Source: Phocaeicola_A sp963625535
Lineage (GTDB): Bacteria; Bacteroidota; Bacteroidia; Bacteroidales; Bacteroidaceae
Reading direction: 5' to 3'
Length of the DNA stretch: 14,199 nucleotides
NCBI GenBank assembly: GCA_963625535.1
Contig: CAVFUK010000098.1
Coordinates: 1 to 14,199 of the forward strand
Shown here in pieces: positions 7,593 to 14,107 of this stretch; position 1 is the first letter of the stretch, and the number at the start of each line of letters is the position of its first letter. The translations under genes and the position numbers were made by a program. The notes beneath the pieces were generated by a model. That model was given only the letters and a program-made list of their open reading frames with translations, did not search any database and was not told where the DNA came from.

Positions 7593-8645
7593 ATGAAATC
7601 CTTACAAGAACTTACACGACCCAACATCTGGAGTCTGAAACCCTATTCGTCCGCCCGCGACGAGTACAAGGGCGCGGCGGCATCCGTCTTTCTGGATGCC
7701 AACGAGAACCCCTATTACCGACCTTACAACCGCTATCCCGATCCCCTGCAGACATCGCTCAAGACGGAGTTGTCGCGCATCAAGGGCGTGCCTGCCGAGA
7801 ACATCTTCCTGGGCAACGGTAGCGACGAGGCCATCGACCTGGTGTTTCGCACCTTCTGCGAGCCGGCGGTGGACAATGTGGTGGCCATCGACCCCACCTA
7901 CGGCATGTACGAGGTGTGTGCCGACATCAACAATGTGGCCTACCGCAAGGTGCGGCTCGACGAGCATTTCCAGTTCTCTGCCGACGAGATGTTGGCGGCG
8001 GCGGATGACCACACGAAGGTGATGTTCCTCTGCTCGCCCAACAACCCCACGGGCAACGCGCTCCGCCGGACGGAGATAGAGAAACTGCTCCGCGGGTTCG
8101 AAGGCCTGGTGGTGGTGGACGAGGCCTACATCGACTTTGCCGACGAGCCCTCCTTCGCACTGCGGTTGGCGGACTATCCCAACATGATCGTCCTGCAGAC
8201 CTTCTCCAAGGCCTGGGGTTACGCTGCCATCCGCTTGGGCATGGCTTTCGCCTCCACCGACATCATCTCCTTATTTAATAAAGTAAAGTATCCCTATAAC
8301 GTCAACCAGCTGACGCAGGAACACGCCATGAGTCGGCTGCAGCGCACCTACGAGGTGAAGCAATGCGTGGAGTTACTGTGCCATGAGCGCGACCGGTTGA
8401 TGGAGAAGTTCCGCCAGTTGCCCTGCTGCATCCAAGTCTATCCGACCAACGCCAACTTCTTCTTGGCCCGGGTGACGGATGCGAAGGCCATCTACGACTA
8501 TCTGGTGCACAACGGCATCATCGTACGCAACCGCACGCACGTCACGCTGTGTCACAACTGTCTGCGCATCACCGTCGGTACCATCGACGAGAACACAGCC
8601 CTGATTGAAGTCCTGCGTACCTATAAAGAGGGAGGAAACGCGTGA
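7593..8645 (+). CDS. hisC: Histidinol-phosphate aminotransferase
   Basis: HisC is a PLP enzyme that transfers an amino group from glutamate to imidazole acetol phosphate. The 350-residue protein is a class I/II fold aminotransferase. It shows LDANENPY (34-41), SPNNPTG (148-154), VVVDEAYIDF (173-182, Asp176 for the PLP pyridine N), FSKAWG with PLP-binding Lys206, and LRITVGT (324-330) with the substrate carboxylate Arg. The start at 7593 gives MKSLQELTRPNIW, the form I recall from relatives. ATG 7587 overlaps the hisD TGA (TGATG) and would add only Met-Leu, so translational coupling is plausible either way. Its stop TGA overlaps the hisB ATG. Confidence 0.96.
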   Translation: MKSLQELTRPNIWSLKPYSSARDEYKGAAASVFLDANENPYYRPYNRYPDPLQTSLKTELSRIKGVPAENIFLGNGSDEAIDLVFRTFCEPAVDNVVAIDPTYGMYEVCADINNVAYRKVRLDEHFQFSADEMLAAADDHTKVMFLCSPNNPTGNALRRTEIEKLLRGFEGLVVVDEAYIDFADEPSFALRLADYPNMIVLQTFSKAWGYAAIRLGMAFASTDIISLFNKVKYPYNVNQLTQEHAMSRLQRTYEVKQCVELLCHERDRLMEKFRQLPCCIQVYPTNANFFLARVTDAKAIYDYLVHNGIIVRNRTHVTLCHNCLRITVGTIDENTALIEVLRTYKEGGNA

Positions 8646-9766
8646 TGAAGAAGAAAGCTCTATTCATTGACCGCGACGGTACGCTGGTCATCGAACCGCC
8701 CGTGGACTACCAGCTCGACGCGCTGGAGAAGCTGGAGTTCTACCCCGGCGCCATCAGCAACCTGGCCTTCATACGCAGCAAGCTCGACTTCGAGTTCGTG
8801 ATGGTCACCAACCAGGACGGACTGGGTACGGACTCTTTCCCCGAGGAGACCTTCTGGCCTGCCCATAACCTGATGCTGAAGACCTACGCCGGCGAGGGCG
8901 TCACCTTCGACGACATCCTGATAGACCGCAGTTTCCCCGAGGACAACGCTCCCACCCGCAAGCCCCGCACGGGCATGATGGGTGCCTACATGGACGGCAG
9001 CTACGACTTGGTCTCCAGCTACGTGATAGGCGACCGCCCCACGGACGTGGAGCTGGCGAAGAACCTGGGCTGCAAGGCCATCTGGTTGCACGACGGGGAC
9101 CGACAGTCGTTGCCCGAGGAGTTGCGCGACACCTGCGTCCTCATCACTCCCTCGTGGAGCCGCGTCACGGAGTTCCTCTTTGCTGGTGAGCGTAAGGCGG
9201 AGGTGCGGCGCACCACCAAGGAGACAGACATCTATGTGGCGCTGAATGTGGACGGAACCGGGAAGAGCGACATCCACACCGGACTGGGATTCTTCGACCA
9301 CATGCTGGAGCAGATTGCCAAGCATGGCGGCATGGACCTGACCATTCGCGTGAAGGGCGACCTCTACGTCGACGAGCACCATACGATAGAAGACACTGCC
9401 TTGGCCTTGGGCGAGTGCATCAACCAAGCCCTTGGCAGCAAGCGGGGCATCGAGCGCTACGGCTACTGCCTGCCTATGGACGATTGTCTCTGCCAGGTGG
9501 CTCTCGACTTTGGTGGCCGTCCCTGGTTGGTGTGGGACGCTGAGTTCCACCGCGAGAAGATAGGGGAGATGCCCACCGAGATGTTCCTCCACTTCTTCAA
9601 GTCGCTGAGCGATGCCGCCCGCATGAACCTCAACATCAAGGCCGAGGGCGACAACGAGCACCACAAGATAGAGGGCATCTTCAAGGCCCTTGCCCGCTCG
9701 CTCAAGATGGCGGTGAAGCGCGACATCTATCACTACGAGCTTCCCTCCACCAAAGGCATGCTCTAA
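8645..9766 (+). CDS. hisB: Bifunctional histidinol-phosphatase / imidazoleglycerol-phosphate dehydratase
   Basis: The 373-residue fusion performs the IGP dehydratase step and the histidinol-phosphate phosphatase step. The N-terminal HAD phosphatase (about 1-165) has IDRDGTL with Asp9 and Asp11, VTNQDG (54-59), a Lys106 region (RKPRTGM) and GDRPTDVELA (129-138). The C-terminal IGPD (about 184-373) has TGLGFFDHM (212-220), DEHHTIED (243-250), DFGGRPW (288-294) and EHHKIEGIFKALARS (338-352), the two His-rich Mn sites of the family. The Cys/His residues of the E. coli HisB Zn loop are replaced here. The ATG at 8645 overlaps the hisC TGA and follows GGAGG at 8631-8635, an unusually good ribosome-binding site. 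It is the last gene of the operon. Confidence 0.96.
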   Translation: MKKKALFIDRDGTLVIEPPVDYQLDALEKLEFYPGAISNLAFIRSKLDFEFVMVTNQDGLGTDSFPEETFWPAHNLMLKTYAGEGVTFDDILIDRSFPEDNAPTRKPRTGMMGAYMDGSYDLVSSYVIGDRPTDVELAKNLGCKAIWLHDGDRQSLPEELRDTCVLITPSWSRVTEFLFAGERKAEVRRTTKETDIYVALNVDGTGKSDIHTGLGFFDHMLEQIAKHGGMDLTIRVKGDLYVDEHHTIEDTALALGECINQALGSKRGIERYGYCLPMDDCLCQVALDFGGRPWLVWDAEFHREKIGEMPTEMFLHFFKSLSDAARMNLNIKAEGDNEHHKIEGIFKALARSLKMAVKRDIYHYELPSTKGML

Positions 9767-9782
9767 CCACCTCCCGGATGAA

Positions 9783-9810
9783 CCTATGCTCTCGGGCCGT
9801 TGAGCATAGG
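9783..9810. repeat. Perfect 9-bp inverted repeat 16 bases after hisB
   Basis: CCTATGCTC (9783-9791) and GAGCATAGG (9802-9810) pair perfectly around a 10-base loop. There is no T tract on either side, so it is not a classic intrinsic terminator. It may protect the hisB 3' end or be the first of several dyads in this convergent intergenic region. Confidence 0.5.
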
Positions 9811-9866
9811 GTCTCTGAAACGGGTGTCTATGTCGCCGCCGAAGCAAGTGTATGAGCGTCAACTCC

Positions 9867-9896
9867 TGACCCCTATGATGTAAGGGTTATAGGTCA
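9867..9896. repeat. Bulged hairpin in the hisB-TonB intergenic region
   Basis: TGA (9867-9869) plus CCTAT (9872-9876) pair with ATAGG (9889-9893) plus TCA (9894-9896). A two-base CC bulge interrupts the left arm, and the loop is 12 bases. The CCTATG element echoes the arm of the inverted repeat at 9783. Function unknown. Confidence 0.35.
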
Positions 9897-9903
9897 TCGG
9901 CAG

Positions 9904-9963
9904 ATGAAGTATACTTCATTGCCCATTGAAGTATACTTCTCCGACCCTCGAAGTATACTTCAT
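9904..9963. repeat. Three identical 12-bp palindromes at exact 22-bp period
   Basis: GAAGTATACTTC is present at 9906-9917, 9928-9939 and 9950-9961. Each is a perfect palindrome, starts are 22 bases apart, and the 10-base spacers (9918-9927 and 9940-9949) differ from each other. The first copy extends to a 16-bp palindrome, ATGAAGTATACTTCAT (9904-9919). Identical sites on one face of the helix resemble a multi-operator protein-binding array, but the location is between the 3' ends of convergent genes. A family of dispersed intergenic palindromes is an equally good reading. Confidence 0.85.
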
Positions 9964-9994
9964 CATTTTGCGGGTGGGGATGTCTATAAAATTC

Positions 9995-10038
9995 GAGGTC
10001 TGACGAGGGGATTCATTAACTCCCTCCCGTCAGACCTC
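9995..10038. terminator. Bidirectional terminator between hisB and TonB receptor genes
   Basis: GAGGTCTGACG (9995-10005) pairs perfectly with CGTCAGACCTC (10028-10038). The loop may fold further through AGGG/CCCT. ATTCTATTTT follows on the plus strand and GAATTTTATAG on the minus strand, so it can serve both hisB and the receptor gene, whose stop is 20 bases away. Confidence 0.75.
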
Positions 10039-10057
10039 ATTCTATTTTGTGCGCTAG

Positions 10058-12112
10058 TTACAAGTCGAAGCGGTAACTTACTCCGGCACGGAATTGGAAT
10101 CCGGGCTGGGGGATGTTGCCGTGGTCGTAGTAACGCTTGTTGAGGAGGTTGTTGGCCTCCACGAACAGCTGGTAGGCGGAAGTGTCCCAGATGAGTTTGG
10201 CATCCAGCATGGCGTAGGGCTTGTAGGACTTCTGCTCACCGCCCACACTGGCGGAATAGTCCGTGTAGTGTCCCATGCGCTCTTGCCAGCGGAACACCCA
10301 GTCGGCCGTCAGCTGGTTCCATATCCGGTGGTTGAGTCGGGCTGTCACTTTGTGGCGCAGATACTCCAAGGCGTATTGCGACTCATACGCTGCCTCCTCG
10401 GGCTTGTTGCGGCTGATGTAACTATAACCCACGTAGAGCGACCGGAGTGGACAATCGGCCGAGACGAGCCGGTCGAAAGTCAGTATGGCGGACAGCTCTA
10501 TGCCGGTGGTGTTGATGCGGGTGTGGTTCATCGAGTAGTAGATGGTCTCGTCCACAGGGCGCACCCAGTCGATGAGGTCTTTCCCCCGGTGGTGATAGGC
10601 GCTCAGCGTGGCTTCCAGTCCGGGCAGTACGTACTTCAGTCCCAGCTCGTAGGCCTGCATCTGCTCCGGCTTCAGCTCCTTGTTGCCCTGGTGCGTGGCG
10701 TTGGTGGTATAGTAGAGCTCCGTGAAGGTGGGCATGCGCAGCGAGGTGTTCCACGAGGCGTAGGTCTTCAGTTGCGGGGTAATCCAGTAGGAGGCGTCCA
10801 CGCCGGGGAATAGGTGGAACCGCTTGTCCCAGTCGCTGTTCATGGTGGCCACGAAGCCGGCCGACAGCGAGAAGCCGGACAGCAGCACCGTGTGCTCCGC
10901 GTGCAGGCTCACATTGGTGCGGTTGCGTCCTTTGGTATATTGGTAATCTCGTCCCGACACCTGCTTGGGGTGGGAGAGTGTCTCGCCCAACACGGTGCTG
11001 ATGACATCCTCGTTGCGCATCTCCGCTCCGAAGGCCGTCTTGCCTAGGCGGGAGGTGAAGTAGCTGTTGAGGTTCACACCGCACGTCGTGGTGCGGTGGT
11101 CGTTGTAGGGCGACACGCTGGCGTCTCCCTTCGCCAGTTCAAAGTGGTCCGTGGCCTGGGTCCAGTAGACCTGGGGCAGGAAGTGGATGAACCCTTTCGT
11201 CTCTGCCTGCAGGGCCACGAAGTACTTGCGGGTCTCCTCGTACTGGTTGGGGTATTTGGCACTGTAGAATGTGTTGGCACCATAGTCTTTGCGCGTGAGG
11301 CCGGCTTGCCATTTGACGTCGGCCTGCGGGTGGCTTAAGCCTCCTTGGTAGAAGGCGCGCAGGGTGTTGAAGTCGCTGTTCGTGGTGGCGCCATCGCTTC
11401 GGCTGTAGCTGCCGGAGAGTTGGTTGGTGAGGCGCTTGTCGCTCAGGTTGAGCCGCAGTCCGCCGCTCGCCAGTCCGTAGGAGCCCCATTCTGCATGCAC
11501 GGCGGCATGGCTCTGGCGGTCGGTGCGGGTGACGATGTTGATGGCCCCCAACAGCGAGGAGGTGCCATACACTCGTCCGGCAGGTCCTTCGAGGACCTCG
11601 ATGCGTTCAATGTCGTTTAAGTCGACTGGGAAATCCGCGGCGTTGTGTCCGGTCTGCGGGTCGCAGACGTTGATGCCGTTCAGCAGGAGGGTGATTTGGT
11701 CGAACGATCCTCCGCGGATGCTGATGTCTGTTTGGATGCCTTGTTCTCCACGTTGGCGGACATCCACGCCAATGACATACTTCAGTAGGTCGTTCACACT
11801 CTGAACAGGCGCCGCTGCGATGGTGGCGCGGTCGATTACCGTGACCGTACGTGCCGCCTGGTTCAGTGTCAGAGGCACGCGCGAGGCTGTCACTTCCACT
11901 TCCTCCATCTCCACGTCGGTGGTCTCGGTCTGTTCGGAAGAGTGGTTCACCGTCTGTGCCGACACGCTGTTCACATTGGCGTAGGTCAATGTGGCGAACG
12001 ACAGCACCCCGATGCGAATCTCTTTCTTCAGACTGCGGAACACGGAGTAAGACTTGCGGTTCAGCTGACGGAAGGTGATGAGCCTACGGTTGTTAGCTTT
12101 TTGTTTGTACAT
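10058..12112 (-). CDS. BtuB-like TonB-dependent outer-membrane receptor
   Basis: This 684-residue protein should import a ligand across the outer membrane using TonB/ExbBD energy. It has a long signal region ending near VSAQ (50-53). A TonB-box-like EEVEVTASR (70-78), similar to that of BtuB, follows. The plug domain (about 85-200) includes DISIRGGSFDQITLLLNG (129-146), QTGHNAADFPV (153-163) and IERIEVLEGPAG (168-179). The rest is a 22-strand-type barrel ending FRAGVSYRFDL. E. coli BtuB is 614 residues. I chose ATG 12112; an ATG at 12151 overlaps a predicted -7 element. No cobalamin riboswitch or btuFCD genes are nearby, so the substrate is unassigned. It is divergent from the BASS permease, which may or may not be related in function. 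Confidence 0.92.
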   Translation of the reverse strand: MYKQKANNRRLITFRQLNRKSYSVFRSLKKEIRIGVLSFATLTYANVNSVSAQTVNHSSEQTETTDVEMEEVEVTASRVPLTLNQAARTVTVIDRATIAAAPVQSVNDLLKYVIGVDVRQRGEQGIQTDISIRGGSFDQITLLLNGINVCDPQTGHNAADFPVDLNDIERIEVLEGPAGRVYGTSSLLGAINIVTRTDRQSHAAVHAEWGSYGLASGGLRLNLSDKRLTNQLSGSYSRSDGATTNSDFNTLRAFYQGGLSHPQADVKWQAGLTRKDYGANTFYSAKYPNQYEETRKYFVALQAETKGFIHFLPQVYWTQATDHFELAKGDASVSPYNDHRTTTCGVNLNSYFTSRLGKTAFGAEMRNEDVISTVLGETLSHPKQVSGRDYQYTKGRNRTNVSLHAEHTVLLSGFSLSAGFVATMNSDWDKRFHLFPGVDASYWITPQLKTYASWNTSLRMPTFTELYYTTNATHQGNKELKPEQMQAYELGLKYVLPGLEATLSAYHHRGKDLIDWVRPVDETIYYSMNHTRINTTGIELSAILTFDRLVSADCPLRSLYVGYSYISRNKPEEAAYESQYALEYLRHKVTARLNHRIWNQLTADWVFRWQERMGHYTDYSASVGGEQKSYKPYAMLDAKLIWDTSAYQLFVEANNLLNKRYYDHGNIPQPGFQFRAGVSYRFDL

Positions 12113-12148
12113 AAAGATTAAACTGTAACGTTTTGCAAAATTGCGTGG

Positions 12149-12156
12149 CAAAGGTA
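12149..12156 (-). promoter_or_regulatory. Predicted -7 element for the TonB receptor gene
   Basis: TACCTTTG on the minus strand (12156-12149) matches TAnnTTTG exactly, 37 bases before the ATG at 12112. I see no good -33 TTTG at 19-21 bases upstream. The short leader leaves no room for a cobalamin riboswitch. Confidence 0.5.
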
Positions 12157-12178
12157 GGCATTTCTAGCATAAAAGCCG

Positions 12179-12186
12179 TACTTTTG
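12179..12186 (+). promoter_or_regulatory. Predicted -7 element for the BASS permease gene
   Basis: TACTTTTG matches TAnnTTTG, and its flanking bases (GTACTTTTGCA) equal those of the his promoter. A -33 TTTG at the expected distance is not visible. The mRNA would start near 12191 with a leader of about 80 bases. Confidence 0.45.
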
Positions 12187-12187
12187 C

Positions 12188-12216
12188 ACGGCCAAAGGCG
12201 AGGGGCCTACTGCCGT
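12188..12216 (+). repeat. Nested hairpin at the start of the BASS permease leader
   Basis: ACGGC (12188-12192) pairs with GCCGT (12212-12216). Inside it AGGC (12196-12199) pairs with GCCT (12205-12208), with 3-base internal loops on both sides. It lies at or just after the predicted transcription start. It could stabilise the mRNA 5' end or block translation. It matches no riboswitch class I recognise. Confidence 0.3.
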
Positions 12217-12270
12217 CGACTCCCTTACCCACTGATGGCTAGAACAATACGATAGTAAAGTTTAAGCGTT

Positions 12271-13212
12271 ATGTTACAGTTTCTCAAGAATTGGACCTTG
12301 CCGGTAGCCATGTTGGTAGGTGCCTGTGTCTACCTCTTCTTCAGTCAGGTCCCGCTTGTCGCCCCCTTGAAGCCCGCTATGCGTTGGCTCATCGACGTGC
12401 TCACCCCCTTGCTGATTTTCACGATGTTGTTTGTCACCTTCTGCAAGATATCCCCCCGCAACCTACAGCTGCGGGCGTGGCACCTGTGGCTCTCGCTCAT
12501 CCAGATCATCGGTTGTGTGGCGGTCTACTATGCGCTGGCTCCCTTCAACGAGATTGTGGCCCAGGCCGGCATGGTCTGCGTCATCTGTCCCACGGCCACG
12601 GCGGCAGCGGTCATCACCGGCAAGCTTGGTGGCAGTGCCTCCTCGCTGACGGCCTACACCCTGCTCTCCAACTTCCTGACCACCATCATCGTACCTATCA
12701 TATTCCCGCTGGTGGCTCCCCACGCCGAGCAGGGTTTCTTCACCTCCTTCTTGATGATATTGAGTAAGATATTCCCCTTGCTCATCTGTCCGTTCCTGGC
12801 GGCCTGTCTCATGCAGTATGCTTTCCCTCGGGCGAACAAGGCCATCACCTCGTATCCCAACCTGGCCTTCTACCTGTGGGCCGTCTCACTCTCCATCGTC
12901 ACGGGACAGACGGTGAAGTCGCTCATGCACAGCACTGCCGACCCGATGGTGGAGATATGGATAGCCTTGGCGGCCCTGGTGCTCTGCTGCTTGCAGTTCA
13001 TCATCGGCAAGACCATCGGTAGTCAGTACAACGACCGCATCAGCGCCGGTCAGGCCCTTGGGCAGAAGAACACGGTGCTGGCTATCTGGATGTCCTACAC
13101 CTTCCTGACCCCCGTGTCGTCCATCGGTCCTGGCTCGTACGTCCTGTGGCAGAACATCATCAACAGCTGGCAGCTGTGGAAGAAACGCCGCAAGGAGGCA
13201 CGGGGCGAATAG
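12271..13212 (+). CDS. BASS (bile acid:Na+ symporter) family permease
   Basis: This 313-residue inner-membrane protein is almost entirely hydrophobic, with about nine or ten membrane segments (roughly 8-25, 38-58, 69-89, 95-117, 125-150, 160-183, 197-215, 227-247 and 265-290). CPTATAAAVITGKLGG (106-121) and GQKNTVLAIWMSYTFL (264-279) fit the two crossover-helix regions that bind Na+ and substrate in the BASS fold. The C-terminal tail is basic (WKKRRKEARGE). Family substrates include bile acids, pantoate, pyruvate and other organic anions; nothing here picks one. It is the only gene of its strand between the receptor and the Spy-like gene, and may be monocistronic. A short CCTC/GAGG stem follows its stop, with no T tract. 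Confidence 0.85.
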   Translation: MLQFLKNWTLPVAMLVGACVYLFFSQVPLVAPLKPAMRWLIDVLTPLLIFTMLFVTFCKISPRNLQLRAWHLWLSLIQIIGCVAVYYALAPFNEIVAQAGMVCVICPTATAAAVITGKLGGSASSLTAYTLLSNFLTTIIVPIIFPLVAPHAEQGFFTSFLMILSKIFPLLICPFLAACLMQYAFPRANKAITSYPNLAFYLWAVSLSIVTGQTVKSLMHSTADPMVEIWIALAALVLCCLQFIIGKTIGSQYNDRISAGQALGQKNTVLAIWMSYTFLTPVSSIGPGSYVLWQNIINSWQLWKKRRKEARGE

Positions 13213-13362
13213 TCCTCGCCCGAGGTGCGATAGATTCGTTGGGCGCATTCTTCCCGTTTGTCGGCAAAAACGATGCGTTGGTTGATAACGGCCGATGGCG
13301 GGTTAAACTTATGGCCTCTCCGGTGGTCATAATAGTGTAATTGAACTTAAAAGAATACGACA

Positions 13363-13842
13363 ATGAAAAAAACAATTTTTGTGTTGGCAGTTGCTCTCTT
13401 GAGCGGCGCAACGTTGGTTATGGCACAGGACAGACCTCAAAGAGGTGAACGCCCCGATCCTGAGAAACAGATGGAACAGATGATTAAGGACTTGGGTCTC
13501 GACGAGAAGCAAGCTACCGAGTTCAAGGCTGTGATGGAGCAGATGCGTCCAGCCAAGGCCGAGATGAAGCAGAAGAAGAGCGAGGCTAAGAAAGAGAAGA
13601 AGGAGATGAAGAAGAAAAAGGAGGAGATGAAGAAGCAACGCGAGGAGATGGAAGCCAAACGTAAGGAAATGGACGAGAAGATAAAGACAATCCTTACCGA
13701 GGAGCAATACAAGAAATACCAGGAGATGCAGAAGCGTCGTGGTCCTCACGGAGGTCCTCAAGGTGGTCCCCGCGGTCCGCGTCCTGATGGTCCTCGTCCC
13801 GAGGGCATGCCCGATGGAGGCTTTGGCGGTGGCGAGATGTAA
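13363..13842 (+). CDS. Secreted Spy/DUF4890-like Lys/Glu-rich protein
   Basis: The 159-residue protein has a signal peptide (1-21, cleavage after VMA). A helical, extremely charged region rich in Lys, Glu and Met (about 55-107) is likely coiled coil. LGLDEKQ (44-50) and LTEEQ (111-115) resemble the two LTxxQ motifs of the Spy/CpxP family of periplasmic chaperones. The tail (126-159) is Gly/Pro/Arg-rich (GGPQGGPRGPRPDGPRPEG) and probably disordered. A role in envelope stress or chaperoning is inferred from the motifs; family membership is from recognition, not a search. A strong terminator follows, and about 150 bases separate it from the permease, so it is probably transcribed alone. I see no clear promoter in 13213-13362. 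Confidence 0.8.
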   Translation: MKKTIFVLAVALLSGATLVMAQDRPQRGERPDPEKQMEQMIKDLGLDEKQATEFKAVMEQMRPAKAEMKQKKSEAKKEKKEMKKKKEEMKKQREEMEAKRKEMDEKIKTILTEEQYKKYQEMQKRRGPHGGPQGGPRGPRPDGPRPEGMPDGGFGGGEM

Positions 13843-13859
13843 TCGTCCGAATCCTTAAA

Positions 13860-13914
13860 GAAACAAGAATCGGTTGGCTACGCTATACGGCGGTGTTCAG
13901 CCGATTCTTGTTTT
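13860..13914 (+). terminator. Strong terminator after the Spy-like gene
   Basis: AACAAGAATCGGTTGG (13862-13877) pairs with TCAGCCGATTCTTGTT (13897-13912) over 16 positions, including two G-U pairs, around a 19-base loop. A T run (13911-13915) follows on the plus strand, and an A-rich stretch precedes it, so it may act in both directions. Confidence 0.85.
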
Positions 13915-13971
13915 TGTCACATTTGAACGAAGTTGCAAGAGATTGGTATAAAATAAGTAATTTAGTAGCGC

Positions 13972-14011
13972 AAAAAAAACGTGTGCCCAGCTAGTTGGGC
14001 ACACTTCGTTT
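13972..14011 (-). terminator. Minus-strand intrinsic terminator hairpin with T8 tract
   Basis: GTGTGCCCA (13981-13989) pairs perfectly with TGGGCACAC (13996-14004) around a 6-base loop. Eight A residues (13972-13979) precede it, which read as T8 after the hairpin on the minus strand. AAAC (13977-13980) can also pair with GTTT (14008-14011). No minus-strand gene is visible upstream within the window. The outer arm overlaps the -33 element of the plus-strand promoter at 14009. Confidence 0.7.
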
Positions 14012-14040
14012 GGAAAATGCGGAATCCTGTATTATCTTTG
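14009..14040 (+). promoter_or_regulatory. Near-perfect Bacteroidota promoter
   Basis: TTTG (14009-14012), 20 bases, then TATCTTTG (14033-14040): both elements match the consensus and the spacing is ideal. It is the best promoter in the window. Transcription should start near 14046 and enter the small ORFs at the right edge. Confidence 0.8.
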
Positions 14041-14062
14041 CCGACGGAATAAAACAAAAGTA

Positions 14063-14107
14063 ATGAACACGAGTTATGAACATCAACAATTTCGACATGA
14101 CACATGA
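14063..14107 (+). CDS. Possible 14-codon leader or upstream ORF
   Basis: ATG at 14063, about 17 bases after the predicted transcription start, opens a 14-codon frame (MNTSYEHQQFRHDT). Its TGA overlaps the ATG at 14104 in an ATGA arrangement. That would couple translation to the next ORF. A second overlapping mini-ORF in another frame (ATG 14075) reads 15 codons, which weakens the case. No function is recognised. Confidence 0.3.
   Translation: MNTSYEHQQFRHDT

Noticed and set aside
8660..9862. Minus-strand ORF of 400 codons opposite hisB
   Set aside because: Shadow of the well-supported hisB frame; no domain visible.
9906..9961. CRISPR-like array
   Set aside because: Repeats are 12-bp perfect palindromes with 10-bp spacers, far below CRISPR sizes, and no cas genes are present.
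12113..12270. Cobalamin riboswitch for the BtuB-like gene
   Set aside because: The receptor leader is only about 30 bases, and no B12-box-like sequence is present on either strand.
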